DNA of 64,000 nucleotides from Ruficoccus sp. ZRK36 (GCF_019603315.1 NZ_CP080649.1:1131501-1195500); one strand, 5' to 3'; shown: positions 1 to 9,975, counted from the stretch's first letter. Translations and numbers: made by a program. Notes: a model not told the origin generated them from the sequence alone.

Positions 1-2
1 TT

Positions 3-1817
3 TACAAAAATAAGAGAATCGACAGCATTCGCTCGACCATGCTTATCCGGATTGGATTTTTCCATCCGGAGCCTGATGTCGCCGCGATGATTGCGAACTA
101 CTATGCGGATGAGTTCATCATGTATAGTGTGCGCCTGAATATCGACCTGTCGATGCGAGCGGTCGAAGACCTGCGCATGCGCGCTGACGAACAGCGCGCT
201 GAAGTGGACGCCATTCGCGAGAAACTGGTTGAGTACCGTGAGAAATCGAATCGTACCTCACTGGAGCCGGATGAAAACATCGAGGCTCAGGAGATGTTCC
301 AGCTCAACCAGCTTGTAACAGAAGCTAAGGCCCAGCTCGACACCCTTGAGAACCGCTGGCAGCTCGTTCAAGAGCATGTCGCCGAGGGGAAGCCGATGTG
401 GAACCTGCCCTTTATCTCCAATCGCCCGCGTATCGCTGACCTGTTGAGCCAGCTCAGTATGCAGGAGGTCGAGCTGTCCTCCATGCGCAAGCGCTACGGC
501 CCCAAGTGGCCCGATCTGGAGCAAGCGGTACGTGGCCATGAGCAGACCAAGCAGGAGCTGGATTCGGCCGTGCAGTCCGCTATTCAGGAGATCCGCGTCG
601 AGTACGTAGAGGGCAAAAACTCTTACGAGCAGGCCGAAAAGCGTCTGGCTGAAAAAGAAGCCGACATTAAGGAGCTGCAGCGCCTCGCGGTTGGGTACCA
701 ATCGCTGGAGCAAGACCTGGAGGTCAATGTTGGCGTGCTCTCTAACATCATCTTCCGCCTTGAGCAGGAGAAGAACAACATTTCACTGGTATTGCCCAGT
801 GCCCGTATTATCGAAAAGGCATTGCCCTCTCCCTATCCGGCCAAGCCCAATGTAGTGATGAATCTGCTCGTCGGGGCTTTTGGCGGGGTCTTCCTCGGTT
901 TGGGTATCGTCTTTGTCATCGCGTTCCTGGATGACCGTATCAAGTCCGCCTTCGATGTTGAGACTTCGGTCGGCTTGCCGCTGATCGGGATTGTCCCGCG
1001 TATCAAGCGTCTGAACTCGCTGGAAAAGGCGCGCGCTGTGGCCGCAAATGTGGACCGCCGCGTGACCGAGTCCTTCCGGGCTATCCACTCCGCTCTGAAG
1101 ATCAATGAAGCGAGCCGGAACGCCAAGGTCATCGTCTCAACCAGTACCTCACCCAGTGAGGGTAAGTCTTTCGTCACCACCAACCTGGCACTCACGTTTG
1201 CCATTCACGGTGAGAAGACCCTGATCGTTGACGGTGACTTGCGCATGCCGAATGTCGGCAAATCTCTTGAGATCGAGGAAGCCCACAAGGGGATCATCCA
1301 CTATTTCAACGAGGAAGTCTCCCTTAAGGAAGCCATCGTCGAGGAGCTCTATCCGAATCTCGACGTGCTCATGGCTGGCGGTAAGGCTAAAAACCCGACG
1401 CAGATCCTCAACAGCCCGCGCTATGAGGAGATGCTGCACGAGCTGCGCTCGCAGTACGACCGCATCATCATTGACTCGCCGCCTATCGGTGCTGTCAGTG
1501 ACGTGCTGACGATCCTCCCGCATGCGGACGGCATCATCTATGTCATCAAGTTTAATGCGGTGAAGCGCCGCACGGCCAAGGCCAACCTGCGCCGGATCAT
1601 CGAGTCGAATACACCGGTCTTTGGTGCGATTCTGAATCAGATCAGCGTCGCGGTAGCCAGCTACTACTACGCGAACTACTACGATAAGTCCTACCAGAGC
1701 TATTATCACACCGATGATGGCGAGGATGTCATGACCGAGACGAAGGAGCGCAAGACCAAGCCTCCCGTCGCTCCCGTCGGTGATCCCAATGACCCGACCC
1801 CTGGGGACAAGGCCTGA
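3..1817 (+). CDS. Chain-length determinant/BY-type tyrosine kinase, 5' truncated
   Basis: C-terminal part of a Wzc/CapAB-type protein that regulates export and chain length of capsule or exopolysaccharide in the inner membrane. The reading frame is open to the window edge, so the first ATG at 39 is not the true start and the N-terminal Wzz segment and first membrane helix lie outside. Numbering from that ATG: coiled coil about 35-250, PxxP-bearing membrane helix about 268-297, kinase domain from about 345 with Walker A (SPSEGKSFVTT), Walker A' (LIVDGDLRMP) and Walker B (IIIDSPP). The C-terminus has a tyrosine cluster (YYYANYY...YQSYY), the usual autophosphorylation site of BY-kinases. A strong terminator follows. 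Family assignment is firm; the exact polysaccharide is unknown. Confidence 0.93.
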   Translation, partial: YKNKRIDSIRSTMLIRIGFFHPEPDVAAMIANYYADEFIMYSVRLNIDLSMRAVEDLRMRADEQRAEVDAIREKLVEYREKSNRTSLEPDENIEAQEMFQLNQLVTEAKAQLDTLENRWQLVQEHVAEGKPMWNLPFISNRPRIADLLSQLSMQEVELSSMRKRYGPKWPDLEQAVRGHEQTKQELDSAVQSAIQEIRVEYVEGKNSYEQAEKRLAEKEADIKELQRLAVGYQSLEQDLEVNVGVLSNIIFRLEQEKNNISLVLPSARIIEKALPSPYPAKPNVVMNLLVGAFGGVFLGLGIVFVIAFLDDRIKSAFDVETSVGLPLIGIVPRIKRLNSLEKARAVAANVDRRVTESFRAIHSALKINEASRNAKVIVSTSTSPSEGKSFVTTNLALTFAIHGEKTLIVDGDLRMPNVGKSLEIEEAHKGIIHYFNEEVSLKEAIVEELYPNLDVLMAGGKAKNPTQILNSPRYEEMLHELRSQYDRIIIDSPPIGAVSDVLTILPHADGIIYVIKFNAVKRRTAKANLRRIIESNTPVFGAILNQISVAVASYYYANYYDKSYQSYYHTDDGEDVMTETKERKTKPPVAPVGDPNDPTPGDKA

Positions 1818-1845
1818 TCAGACAGTAGTCTTTACCTTTTAACAG

Positions 1846-1874
1846 CGGCGAAGCTTCGGCTTCGCCGTTTTTTT
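1846..1874 (+). terminator. Rho-independent terminator after the BY-kinase gene
   Basis: Perfect 9-bp stem (1846-1854 with 1859-1867) closed by a C(TTCG)G tetraloop and followed by seven T residues (1868-1874). It lies 29 bases after the kinase stop codon and points the same way. Confidence 0.93.
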
Positions 1875-1991
1875 GTCGATGGAGGACAAAGCTTCTTTTG
1901 CCCCAAAGAGTTTCTGGGCGATATGATCGAAGCTTTCGTCCGCACACGGCCGTTGCTTTACAGGCGCGTGTTGGAGCGGTGGGGCCGGTCT

Positions 1992-2984
1992 TTATCGGGC
2001 GGCAGCGCGAGTGAGCCTGTCGATGAGCGCCAGGCCGATGCCATTGGCGGGGGGGAGCTCGATATAAATGCGCGAGTGCTCGAGCGTGTCGAGTTTACGC
2101 AGCATGGCAAAAAGCGTGCGCGCGATGTCCTCGGGGTCGCCGGTTTCGCTGAACCAGTAACGATCGTAGCCGCTGGGGGAGCTTTCAGCCTGTTGGCGGG
2201 AGGTGGCGACCCATGCGCAGCGGCCTTCTGGAGCCTCTGGAGGCTGTTCACCGTGTGAAACTAGGCAGAGGGGAGTATTCGGGCTGTAATGGCGCGCTAA
2301 CAGGCCCGGAGCGGCTGGTTTGGCCGCATCCTGTGGTGTATGAGTGGAGATGGGGAGTCCATCCAGCGTGGCGGAAAGTGCATCGGGGGAGAGGGGGCCG
2401 GGACGTAGCAGGCGAACGGCGTCCGGTCGGGACACATCGACGATGGTGGACTCGATGCCGGCCTGACAGGGGCCACCGTCGACAATCCAGCTCAGGCGCT
2501 CTCCGAGGGAGTCCATCACGTGAGCGGCGCAGGTCGGGCTGATGTAGCCAAAAGGGTTCGCGCTAGGCGCTGCGAGGGGGACGTCTGCGGCCTGCAGGAT
2601 GCGACGGGCCAGCGGGTGGGCCGGCATGCGTACGGCGACGGTCGGGTTACCCGCCGTGACCAAGTCGCTGACACAGTCAGCCTTGGGTAAAATCAGAGTC
2701 AGGGGGCCGGGCCAGAAGGCTTCAGCCAGCTTCCGGGCATGCGGTGGAATCTCCGCTGTGATGCTCTCAACCTGCTTCCATTCATGGACATGCAGAATGA
2801 GGGGGTCAATAAGAGGGCGTCCCTTGACGGTAAAAATCTGGCGGACGGTATCCTCCAGTAGGGCATTCCCGGCCAGACCATAGACAGTCTCGGTGGGGAG
2901 TGCTATAAGTTGACCCTCACGCAGGAGGGTTCCGGCCATGCGGACATCTCCGTCCGAGTCACCCAGTATGGTTGCGGACGGCAT
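1992..2984 (-). CDS. L-threonylcarbamoyladenylate synthase (Sua5/YrdC family)
   Basis: Makes threonylcarbamoyl-AMP from threonine, bicarbonate and ATP for the t6A37 modification of ANN-decoding tRNAs. At 330 aa it is the long Sua5 form: an YrdC domain at about 10-205 with the opening LPTETVYGLAG, the KGRP motif, the PGPLTLIL segment and SAN/ST-x-VD residues, then a linker and a Sua5 C-terminal domain (about 235-325). The ATG start overlaps nothing and lies 29 bases after rpsR on the same strand, so the two are probably cotranscribed. The family call is secure; the fold is split as in other Sua5 proteins, with no sign of damage. Confidence 0.93.
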   Translation of the reverse strand: MPSATILGDSDGDVRMAGTLLREGQLIALPTETVYGLAGNALLEDTVRQIFTVKGRPLIDPLILHVHEWKQVESITAEIPPHARKLAEAFWPGPLTLILPKADCVSDLVTAGNPTVAVRMPAHPLARRILQAADVPLAAPSANPFGYISPTCAAHVMDSLGERLSWIVDGGPCQAGIESTIVDVSRPDAVRLLRPGPLSPDALSATLDGLPISTHTPQDAAKPAAPGLLARHYSPNTPLCLVSHGEQPPEAPEGRCAWVATSRQQAESSPSGYDRYWFSETGDPEDIARTLFAMLRKLDTLEHSRIYIELPPANGIGLALIDRLTRAAAR

Positions 2985-3013
2985 GGCGGGTCATTAACCG
3001 CGTACGCGGCCGC

Positions 3014-3202
3014 TTACTTCATCAGCAGCAGATTGCGTGCGCGCTTGATGGCCTTGGTGATACGGCGCTGTTGGAGGGCCGTGAGACCAGTGATGCGGCG
3101 CGGCAGGATCTTGCCGGTGTCGGTGACGTAGCGCTTCAGGATATCGACATCGTTGAAGTCGAGGCCCTGAGGTGTCTTGCTCTGTGATTTCTCTTCAGAC
3201 AT
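3014..3202 (-). CDS. rpsR: 30S ribosomal protein S18
   Basis: Small-subunit ribosomal protein that binds S6 and 16S rRNA on the platform. The 62-aa product has the S18 core: DFNDVDILKRYVTDTGKILPRRITGL, then a basic helix with RRITKAIKRARNLLLM (written here in parts). It is a little shorter than the usual 70-80 aa because the N-terminus is short. It stands between lptG/F and the Sua5 gene rather than in the common rpsF-ssb-rpsR-rplI cluster. Start ATG at 3202. Confidence 0.95.
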   Translation of the reverse strand: MSEEKSQSKTPQGLDFNDVDILKRYVTDTGKILPRRITGLTALQQRRITKAIKRARNLLLMK

Positions 3203-3292
3203 GGGAAAAAGCGCTGGATCAAAGCGGTTTTCAGAGCAAAGGCAAGGGGAAAATGCACCCTTTCTTGTCTCTTTTTGGCGGGGAGGGGGTGC

Positions 3293-4495
3293 TTAGTTGC
3301 GGTTGACGCGGCTGAGCAGGTAGAAACCGAGCCCCTGATAGAGCAGGTTTGGCACCCAGATCAGCAGGTCGGGGCGTAGGCTGGGCTTGCCCTCAAGCCA
3401 GGATACGACGACGAGCAGGAAGAAATAGGTGAGAGCCAGGCCGAGAGCGAGAGCGAGGTTGGCGTAGGTCTCGGAGCGGCTGGCCTTGATGCCCAGTGGG
3501 ATGGCAATGGCGCACAGAGAGAGCACGGCGACGCCCATGGCGGCCTTTTTCTGAATGGCTGTCTGCACTTGGTTAATCCGTGCCGTCTGGGTCTCCTCGT
3601 CGAGCCCTTCCTCGTTCTCGATGTAGTGCTGCCGCTTGCCCAGCAGCTCATTGAGGTTGAGGTAGGAGAGCTTGCGTTCCTTGCTGCGCTCTCCGAAAAG
3701 CGCGTCCAGCGAGAGGCTGAAGCTGAGTTGCTCGGCGGCGAGGGATTGAATGCCACCGGCATCCTCGGCATCACTTTCGCTGCGGCCTTCTCCAGAGCCT
3801 TGCTCGACAGTCAGGCGGATGGCGTCTCTTTCTGCGTCAAAGCTGATCACCCCCGAGTTGCTGGTCAGGTAACGGGTCATCTTGCCTTTGTCTCCGATCA
3901 GCCAGGTGCGCAGGTTCTTCACGGTCGAGCCTTCGCGCGACTCGAAGTAGAAGACGTAACCGGGGAACTCTTTGACGAAGGTCTTGGGCTGGAAAAATCG
4001 TAGCGGGTCCTCGCGCACGACGTTGGCCAGTGAGCGCTTGTAGAGCGTGTCGGCCATGGGCGCGTAGTAGAAGCCGATCGCGACCGCAAAGGCCGTGCCG
4101 CCCATGGCGATGAGGAAAATCGGGGCTGCGATGCGCCACAGGCTGATTCCGGCGGCTTTCATGGCGAGGATTTCTCCTTGAGCGGAGAGACGTCCGAGCA
4201 CCAGCAGGACGCCCGTCAGGATGCCCAGCGGCAGTGCGTAGGGGATCACGCGCGGGATCAGGATGGCCATCAGGTAGATGAACTGCCCCCAGCCCACGCG
4301 GCCAGAGGCCAGCAGGCTAAACACTTCTTTGATCGCGTTACCCGCGACCAGGACGAACACAAACATGGCGACGGCCATAACCGTCGCCATCAGCACTGAA
4401 CGAAAAATGTACCGATGCAGGAGGATGGCGAAAACATTGGCTGCCCGTTTCACGCCTGACAAGTGCTGTTTTTGACGATGGGTGCTTTCACCCAT
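3293..4495 (-). CDS. LPS export permease, LptG/LptF (YjgP/YjgQ) family
   Basis: Inner-membrane permease that, with LptB, extracts lipopolysaccharide from the membrane and passes it to LptC and LptA. The 400-aa protein has the family layout: two N-terminal membrane helices plus a third near 100-130, a soluble beta-jellyroll-like middle (about 140-290) and three C-terminal helices (about 305-395). The RYIFRSVL start motif and the LPLGILTGVLL segment are typical. Which of LptF or LptG it is cannot be decided from the sequence alone; no second copy is in the window. lptC/A/B-like genes are 15 kb away. Confidence 0.9.
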   Translation of the reverse strand: MGESTHRQKQHLSGVKRAANVFAILLHRYIFRSVLMATVMAVAMFVFVLVAGNAIKEVFSLLASGRVGWGQFIYLMAILIPRVIPYALPLGILTGVLLVLGRLSAQGEILAMKAAGISLWRIAAPIFLIAMGGTAFAVAIGFYYAPMADTLYKRSLANVVREDPLRFFQPKTFVKEFPGYVFYFESREGSTVKNLRTWLIGDKGKMTRYLTSNSGVISFDAERDAIRLTVEQGSGEGRSESDAEDAGGIQSLAAEQLSFSLSLDALFGERSKERKLSYLNLNELLGKRQHYIENEEGLDEETQTARINQVQTAIQKKAAMGVAVLSLCAIAIPLGIKASRSETYANLALALGLALTYFFLLVVVSWLEGKPSLRPDLLIWVPNLLYQGLGFYLLSRVNRN

Positions 4496-4607
4496 GCAAA
4501 GGTGCTTTTAAGTGATATTTCCAATATAAATATTTTTTCTGGCAAAATCGCAGGAAATTCACTTGGCTAAACAGCTCGCAGTTTTTACCCCCCACTAGAT
4601 TGACGAC

Positions 4608-7600
4608 GTGATCCGAAAGGCCCGCACTCGATATTACCCTTGCTTGACACTTATCCTGACCCTCTTTTGCTTCCAGCTGACTGGCTGGGGACAGGAGGTA
4701 GATACGTCTGGCATGACCCTTACCGAGCTCCAGAAGGAGACGGGAGACCTCATTGAGCACCGTGACTACATGGGTGCCCGGCCCTACCTGCAGGAGATGA
4801 TCAAGCGCTTCGAGGGCGAGAGCGAGGATATGCGCCAGAGCCTTAACGGCGTCTACTTCTACATGGGGGTTGGCTACCTGGTCGAATACGGCGAGGAAAA
4901 TGACACCAAGTTCCTCCAGGAAGCCATCAAGTGGTTCCAGCGCCTGAACAAGGAATTTCCCAACGGCTCGTTTGCCGTTACCGCAAATCTGGCCATGGCC
5001 GATGCCCTGCGTGGGCTCCAGAAGTTTAACGAAGCCGGTGAGGTCTACGCCAAGCTGCTCTCGCCCCCGCTGGAAATGCGCCTGGACTCTGACCAGCGGA
5101 TCGAGGCTCTGCGCAATATCGTGGGCTCTTTCTACATCTCGAAGAACTGGAATGCCGGGCTGAAGTGGTTCAAGCTCTACCTGGACGAGGCCCGTACCGT
5201 GGATGATGAGGCCAAGGCCGCGGCCGCTCTGATGGAAGCCTACATCGCTCAGGGCAAGTTTGACGATACAATGAAGCTGCTGCCCTATCTGGTCAGTGAA
5301 TCGCCCGCCCGCTACAGCCTTCAGCTCAACGTTGCCCTGCTCGAGGCCGGGGATAAACTTTCCAAGCTCCAGCGCTTTAATGAGGCCATGCTCATGTACC
5401 GCATGGTGCTCACCGTGCAGGAGATTGTGGACTGGCAGCAGGACTACCTGGCCAGCCTGCAGCGCCAGCTCAACCTGCTGAAACTTTCCACCCAGGAGGG
5501 CGAGCAGCTTGCCGAGCTGGAAACCTCCGTCCTCAATACCGAGGCCCAGATCGGTGCCCTGAAGAAGATCAAGGACTACACCCCCGAGCTTAAAGTGCGT
5601 ATCGCGCGCACCTTCCTGCTGACCGGGCGCGATTGGGAGTCGTTTTTCGCTTATAAGGAGCTGGTCAAGGACTACCCGAACCACCCCGCCGCGCAGGACT
5701 TCCTCTATGCTGCTTTCAGTGCTGCCACTGAGCTCAAGCTGACCGATGAGGTCATCGCCATGGGTGAAACCTACGTCGGGAATAAGTCGTGGAAAAAGTA
5801 CGCCGACGACATTATCGTCCGGCTTTGCCAGTTCTACCTGGATAAAAACCAGTACGAAGACTTTTTCGATCTGGCGCGTGGGTTCCTGGCTGAAAAGCCC
5901 GAGTCCGAGTATGCCAGCCAGATCATCTTCATGATGGGCGCGACCTACGTGAAGCTTGAGCGCTTCGGCGACCTCATTGAGCAGTTCAACGGCTACCTTA
6001 AAAAGTACCCCAAGGGCATCATGTCCGAAGGCTGCCACTACTGGATCGGCCTGGCGGATATCTTCCTGGGCGACTATAAGGATGCGATCGAGCACTTCAG
6101 CGTCATGATCCAGTATTACAATACGGGCGCCTACGCTGAGGACTCTCTCTACCGCCGCGGTATCTGCTATTTCGGGGTCGAGAACTACAAGGGCGCCGAG
6201 CAGGACTTCCTCACTTTCATCAAGAAGTACCCGAACAGCAATCTGCGCGGGGAGGTCGAGTACTTCCTGGCCGATATTTACGCCACCACGGGTAACCTCA
6301 AGCCGGCGTTGATGCACTACTCCGAGGTGGAGAAGTACACCGACTCCGAGAGCTTTATCCGCAACGCCTACTTCCAGAAGGGCGACTTGCTGGAGAGCAA
6401 TCACCGCTACGACGAGATGGCTCGCAACTTCCAGGACTACATGGATAAGTACCGCGAGCAGGGGGACTTCACCGGCGCACTGTTCGAGCTGGGCCGCGCC
6501 CGCGAGCTGCAGGGCCGCCCGCAGGAAATGCTCGCCGAGTACCTCAAGGGTGTAAAACGCTTTGGTAATGATCCCCAAGCCTACGGGGTGGACCTCATCC
6601 TGGAGGTTTATGGACAGAAGTACGCTGAGAATCGTGCCCAGATCGACGAGACCCTCGCCTTCCTGGAAAAGGTCAAAAACGACAAGGCCTTCCGCGAAAA
6701 GATCATCACCGACCGCCAATACCTTTTCGATTACCTCCGGGCAAACCCGATGATCAAGCAGGACATCCAGGAAGCCTTCTACTCGAAGGAGTTCCGCGTT
6801 GGCCTGCGTGAGAACATGAGCCCGGTCGATAAGTGGCTGGAGCAGGTGCGCGCCGTTGATGCCGATTTCCCGAAAGAAGACCCTGCCACCACGCTGACCA
6901 AGATGTACCGCGAGGCGGAATCCCAGGGTGAGAATACGCTGGCATTGCGCCTGGCGATGACCCTGGACGGCCTCGACGCACCTGCGGATGACGGCCGCAT
7001 CTATACCGATCAGGATCTTGCCTATGCCAGCCCGCAGACTTTGATCTGGATCGGCAAGCAGGCTGAGGAATTCGACCAGCTCCTTTCCCGTCAGGCTTAC
7101 CTGACCGTGCTTGAGAGCCACCCGGATGCCTACGAGAGCCGCCTCAAGGCCTATCTCGCCCTGGGTAACCTCAGCATGAAGCAGAATCAGTGGAACGAGG
7201 CGATCGGCTACTTCAATGAGGCTCAGGCCCAGTTCCCCGGTGCCCCGGATGTGGTGTTGGCTGCCATGGGCGAGGCCGATGCCATGCGCCAGCAGGGCGA
7301 TATCGATGGTGCCCGCGGGAAGTACCAGCAGATTATTTCACGCCGTGAATGGCGCGGTGAGTATCAGGCTGAGGCTCTCTACAAGACCGGCCTGACCTAT
7401 ATGGAGGAGAAGGACTGGCCCTCGGCACAGGCTTTCTTCGAACGCGTTTACATCGGCTACGCCGGATTCCCCGAGTGGGCGTCTGCCTCATACTTTCAGA
7501 GTGGTCAGGCGTTGGAAAGCCTGGGTCGCCGCGACGATGCCCGCCGCACCTACGACGAGTTCCTTTCCAATCCCTCCCTCGAAAACACCCCTTACTACGA

Positions 7601-7631
7601 TAAAATCAAACAAGCGAGGTCGGCCCTGTGA
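4608..7631 (+). CDS. Secreted tetratricopeptide-repeat protein, first gene of an ExbBD operon
   Basis: 1007-aa protein with a GTG start and a signal peptide (hydrophobic stretch LTLILTLFCFQLTGWGQ, about residues 11-27), so probably periplasmic. Almost the whole length is helical TPR-like repeats; recurring blocks such as AxxYxxxLxxxP, YLADIYATTGNLKPA and ALYKTGLTYMEEKDWPSAQ are visible. No catalytic motif seen. It begins a run of six same-strand genes ending with ExbB, two ExbD and a TonB-like protein, so it probably is a periplasmic scaffold of that energised complex, comparable in place (not in proven function) to TPR partners of Tol/Ton systems. The next gene overlaps its stop codon by one base. 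Confidence 0.88.
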   Translation: MIRKARTRYYPCLTLILTLFCFQLTGWGQEVDTSGMTLTELQKETGDLIEHRDYMGARPYLQEMIKRFEGESEDMRQSLNGVYFYMGVGYLVEYGEENDTKFLQEAIKWFQRLNKEFPNGSFAVTANLAMADALRGLQKFNEAGEVYAKLLSPPLEMRLDSDQRIEALRNIVGSFYISKNWNAGLKWFKLYLDEARTVDDEAKAAAALMEAYIAQGKFDDTMKLLPYLVSESPARYSLQLNVALLEAGDKLSKLQRFNEAMLMYRMVLTVQEIVDWQQDYLASLQRQLNLLKLSTQEGEQLAELETSVLNTEAQIGALKKIKDYTPELKVRIARTFLLTGRDWESFFAYKELVKDYPNHPAAQDFLYAAFSAATELKLTDEVIAMGETYVGNKSWKKYADDIIVRLCQFYLDKNQYEDFFDLARGFLAEKPESEYASQIIFMMGATYVKLERFGDLIEQFNGYLKKYPKGIMSEGCHYWIGLADIFLGDYKDAIEHFSVMIQYYNTGAYAEDSLYRRGICYFGVENYKGAEQDFLTFIKKYPNSNLRGEVEYFLADIYATTGNLKPALMHYSEVEKYTDSESFIRNAYFQKGDLLESNHRYDEMARNFQDYMDKYREQGDFTGALFELGRARELQGRPQEMLAEYLKGVKRFGNDPQAYGVDLILEVYGQKYAENRAQIDETLAFLEKVKNDKAFREKIITDRQYLFDYLRANPMIKQDIQEAFYSKEFRVGLRENMSPVDKWLEQVRAVDADFPKEDPATTLTKMYREAESQGENTLALRLAMTLDGLDAPADDGRIYTDQDLAYASPQTLIWIGKQAEEFDQLLSRQAYLTVLESHPDAYESRLKAYLALGNLSMKQNQWNEAIGYFNEAQAQFPGAPDVVLAAMGEADAMRQQGDIDGARGKYQQIISRREWRGEYQAEALYKTGLTYMEEKDWPSAQAFFERVYIGYAGFPEWASASYFQSGQALESLGRRDDARRTYDEFLSNPSLENTPYYDKIKQARSAL

Positions 7632-8716
7632 TGACTTCTTTCCTGAAAACCGCTTTGACGCTGGCCGTCGTCGCCGTGGCCCTTCCCGCACAGGGGCAGA
7701 ATTACGTGCAGCAATACGGCTCGCAGCCTGTGCCCATCGTTAACAGAACCGGTGGCGCCAGCAATAAACTGTACCTGATGGGCCTGGAGGGCAACGAGCT
7801 GGTCTTCCGCTATAACCCGGCCAACCCGCAGGAGATCATCCTCCCCCTGAATACGCCCGGCCTGTCTCTCCTCTACACGCCCCCGAAGGAATACGAGAGC
7901 CAGTTGAGCATGATCAAGGCCGGCAGCTATGACCGGGCTGTCGAGGGCATGCGCGAATACGCCTACCCGCTGGTGCGCTTCTTGCAGGTGCCGGCGAGCA
8001 ATATCAATATCCACCCCATCGTCGACCGCTTCATCTTTGCGCTGGCCAACAGTAGCTACCTCGATGAGTCCGCGGCGTTGATGGAGTCCCTGCCGCTGCC
8101 CAAGCTCGACCCGCAGTACCTCGACTATGCCTTTACCGTGACCGAGAAGCTCGTTGAGGCGGGCAAGACCGAAGAGGCCCTGCGCCTGTTGAATCGCATC
8201 CCGTTGAATAAAAACAACGAGGCTCTGCTGCCCAAGGTCATGCGCTTCGCCAACAGCCTGCGCGAGAGCGGTAACACCTCCGAAGCTCTTTTCCTCTACC
8301 AGCGCATCCAGGACATCCCCGGCACCAAGGTGCAAAAGGAGGCCATGCTATGGACCGCTTACTGCAATGTCGAAGATGGGCGCGCCCAGACGGCCGAGCT
8401 GTTTGTCGAAAAGGCCGGTCAGATCGGCCCCGACGAGCGGGCCTTCTCCCTGCAAAAGCTTGTTCAGGGCCTGATCGCCATGGCCGTAGGTAACACCGAC
8501 GCAGCGATGGGCAGCATCAGCCAGGGCGTTGTCGCCGCCGATATCAGCTACCCGTGGACCCCCGAGCTGTTTTACCGCTCCGGTACACTTTATCAGCAAA
8601 TCGGGCGTCCCGCCGTTGCCCGTCAGATTTACGGCGAGGTCGATTTGTTCTTCGGCAGCACCCCCTGGGGTGAAAAGAGCCGCGAGCAGATGGCCAAACT
8701 CCCCAAGGGCAGCTAA
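7631..8716 (+). CDS. Secreted helical-repeat protein of the ExbBD operon
   Basis: 361-aa protein with a signal peptide (FLKTALTLAVVAVALPAQGQ). The ATG at 7631 shares a base with the upstream TGA; a GTG lies one codon earlier. After a short beta-rich N-terminal part (to about 80) the rest is TPR/SEL-like helices (for example EALRLLNRIPLNKNNEALLPK). Function unknown. The overlap with the TPR gene upstream and the 48-base gap to ExbB suggest it works in the same envelope complex. It matches no named family that I recognise. Confidence 0.85.
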   Translation: MTSFLKTALTLAVVAVALPAQGQNYVQQYGSQPVPIVNRTGGASNKLYLMGLEGNELVFRYNPANPQEIILPLNTPGLSLLYTPPKEYESQLSMIKAGSYDRAVEGMREYAYPLVRFLQVPASNINIHPIVDRFIFALANSSYLDESAALMESLPLPKLDPQYLDYAFTVTEKLVEAGKTEEALRLLNRIPLNKNNEALLPKVMRFANSLRESGNTSEALFLYQRIQDIPGTKVQKEAMLWTAYCNVEDGRAQTAELFVEKAGQIGPDERAFSLQKLVQGLIAMAVGNTDAAMGSISQGVVAADISYPWTPELFYRSGTLYQQIGRPAVARQIYGEVDLFFGSTPWGEKSREQMAKLPKGS

Positions 8717-8764
8717 CCCACATTTTCCCAAAACCTTTCCTTTCAACCACAACACCCTACCCGT

Positions 8765-9553
8765 ATGTACGACCTTAAGAAACTGATCACCATGCTCTCG
8801 CTGGGACTGGCTGCGCTGATCGCTGTGCCACTGCCCGCGCTTGCCCAGGAGGCCGATGACGCCGCTCAGACCGAGCAGGCCGCCGAAGCAGATGCTCAGG
8901 CTGACGCTGCCGCCAGCAAGTCCCTCTGGGACCTGTTCAAGGCTGGTGGCAATGCCATGTGGGTGCTGCTGGCCCTGTCCGTCAGTGGCGTTGGCCTGAT
9001 CATTTACAATCTGCTCATGATCCGCACCAAGCCGTTCCTGCGCCCGGATCTGGCCGAAAAGCTGAGCCCCGCTCTGGAGAATCTCCAGTTCGACGAAGCC
9101 CGCAAGATTTGCGACGAGAACCCCTCCGTGCTGACCAATATCGTCAGTGCCGGTCTGGAGCGTATCGACGGTCAGCACATTGACCCGGACTCGATGAAGG
9201 AAGCGATGGAAGAAGCCTCCACTGAAGAGCTCGCTGCTCCGTTTGTCATGATCAACATGCTCTCCGTGGTCGCCACGCTGTCCCCGATGGTCGGGCTGCT
9301 CGGTACGGTTTCCGGTATGGTGAAGGCCTTTAACGCTATCGCCACCCAGGGCATGGGTAACCCGCAGATGCTCGCCGATAACATTTCTGAGGCCCTTATT
9401 ACCACGGCCTCCGGTCTGATCGTCGCCATCCCGGCCATGTTCTTCTACATCGTTTTCAAGAATATCTACGGCAAGATTACCTCTCGTGTGGACCGGTCCG
9501 TTGGTGACCTCTTCCATGACATGATGAAGGGTATCCGCCGTCACGCCTCCTGA
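8765..9553 (+). CDS. MotA/TolQ/ExbB-family proton channel protein
   Basis: Proton-channel subunit that with ExbD/TolR converts proton-motive force to movement of a TonB/TolA-like arm. 262 aa: an N-terminal signal-like helix (about 7-27), an acidic Ala/Glu/Asp linker, then three membrane helices (about 60-80, 155-180, 205-235). The conserved region LSPMVGLLGTVSGMVKAF and the following NISEALITTASGLIVAIP match the family. The leader before the first channel helix is longer than in E. coli ExbB. Two ExbD genes follow. Confidence 0.95.
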   Translation: MYDLKKLITMLSLGLAALIAVPLPALAQEADDAAQTEQAAEADAQADAAASKSLWDLFKAGGNAMWVLLALSVSGVGLIIYNLLMIRTKPFLRPDLAEKLSPALENLQFDEARKICDENPSVLTNIVSAGLERIDGQHIDPDSMKEAMEEASTEELAAPFVMINMLSVVATLSPMVGLLGTVSGMVKAFNAIATQGMGNPQMLADNISEALITTASGLIVAIPAMFFYIVFKNIYGKITSRVDRSVGDLFHDMMKGIRRHAS

Positions 9554-9573
9554 GCACCTGCTCCTGACCTCCG

Positions 9574-9975
9574 ATGAAAACACATCGCCCCGAAACGCCC
9601 GACCAAGCCATGGACATCACGCCGATGATCGACGTGGTGTTCCTGCTGATCGTGTTCTTCATGGTTGTGGCCGCGGCGGTTACCCAAAAGGTCGAGATCA
9701 TCATGCCCCAGGCGGACCAGTCAGTGGTCCCTGAGGACAATAGCCGCCGCCTCGAAGTTACCGTGGTTGAAAACGGCGAGGCTTTCATTGGCATGATGCC
9801 CGTCACTCTGGATGAGCTCTCTGAGCGTATCCGGATCGACAATCAGGAGATACCCGGTTTTCGCGTCTACGTCCGTGCGGATGCTAACACACCGCACGAG
9901 TACATTCAGGTCATTATGAAGACCTGCGCCGAGAACGGGGTTTTCGATATTATCTTCGCCACGCTTCAGAGTTAG
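9574..9975 (+). CDS. ExbD/TolR-family biopolymer transport protein (first copy)
   Basis: 133 aa. Single membrane helix near the N-terminus with the channel aspartate in the motif MDITPMIDVVFLLIVFFMV (Asp of PMID), then a small periplasmic domain that ends in DIIFATLQS. It partners the ExbB protein upstream and starts 20 bases after it. A second ExbD follows after six bases; paired unequal ExbD copies are common in this phylum and probably form mixed dimers in the channel. Confidence 0.94.
   Translation: MKTHRPETPDQAMDITPMIDVVFLLIVFFMVVAAAVTQKVEIIMPQADQSVVPEDNSRRLEVTVVENGEAFIGMMPVTLDELSERIRIDNQEIPGFRVYVRADANTPHEYIQVIMKTCAENGVFDIIFATLQS

Noticed and set aside
4488-7121. 877-codon open frame on the minus strand
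   Set aside because: Antisense shadow of the TPR gene: its frame mirrors the third-position bias of the plus-strand gene and its product is Leu/Val/Gly/His-rich without domains.
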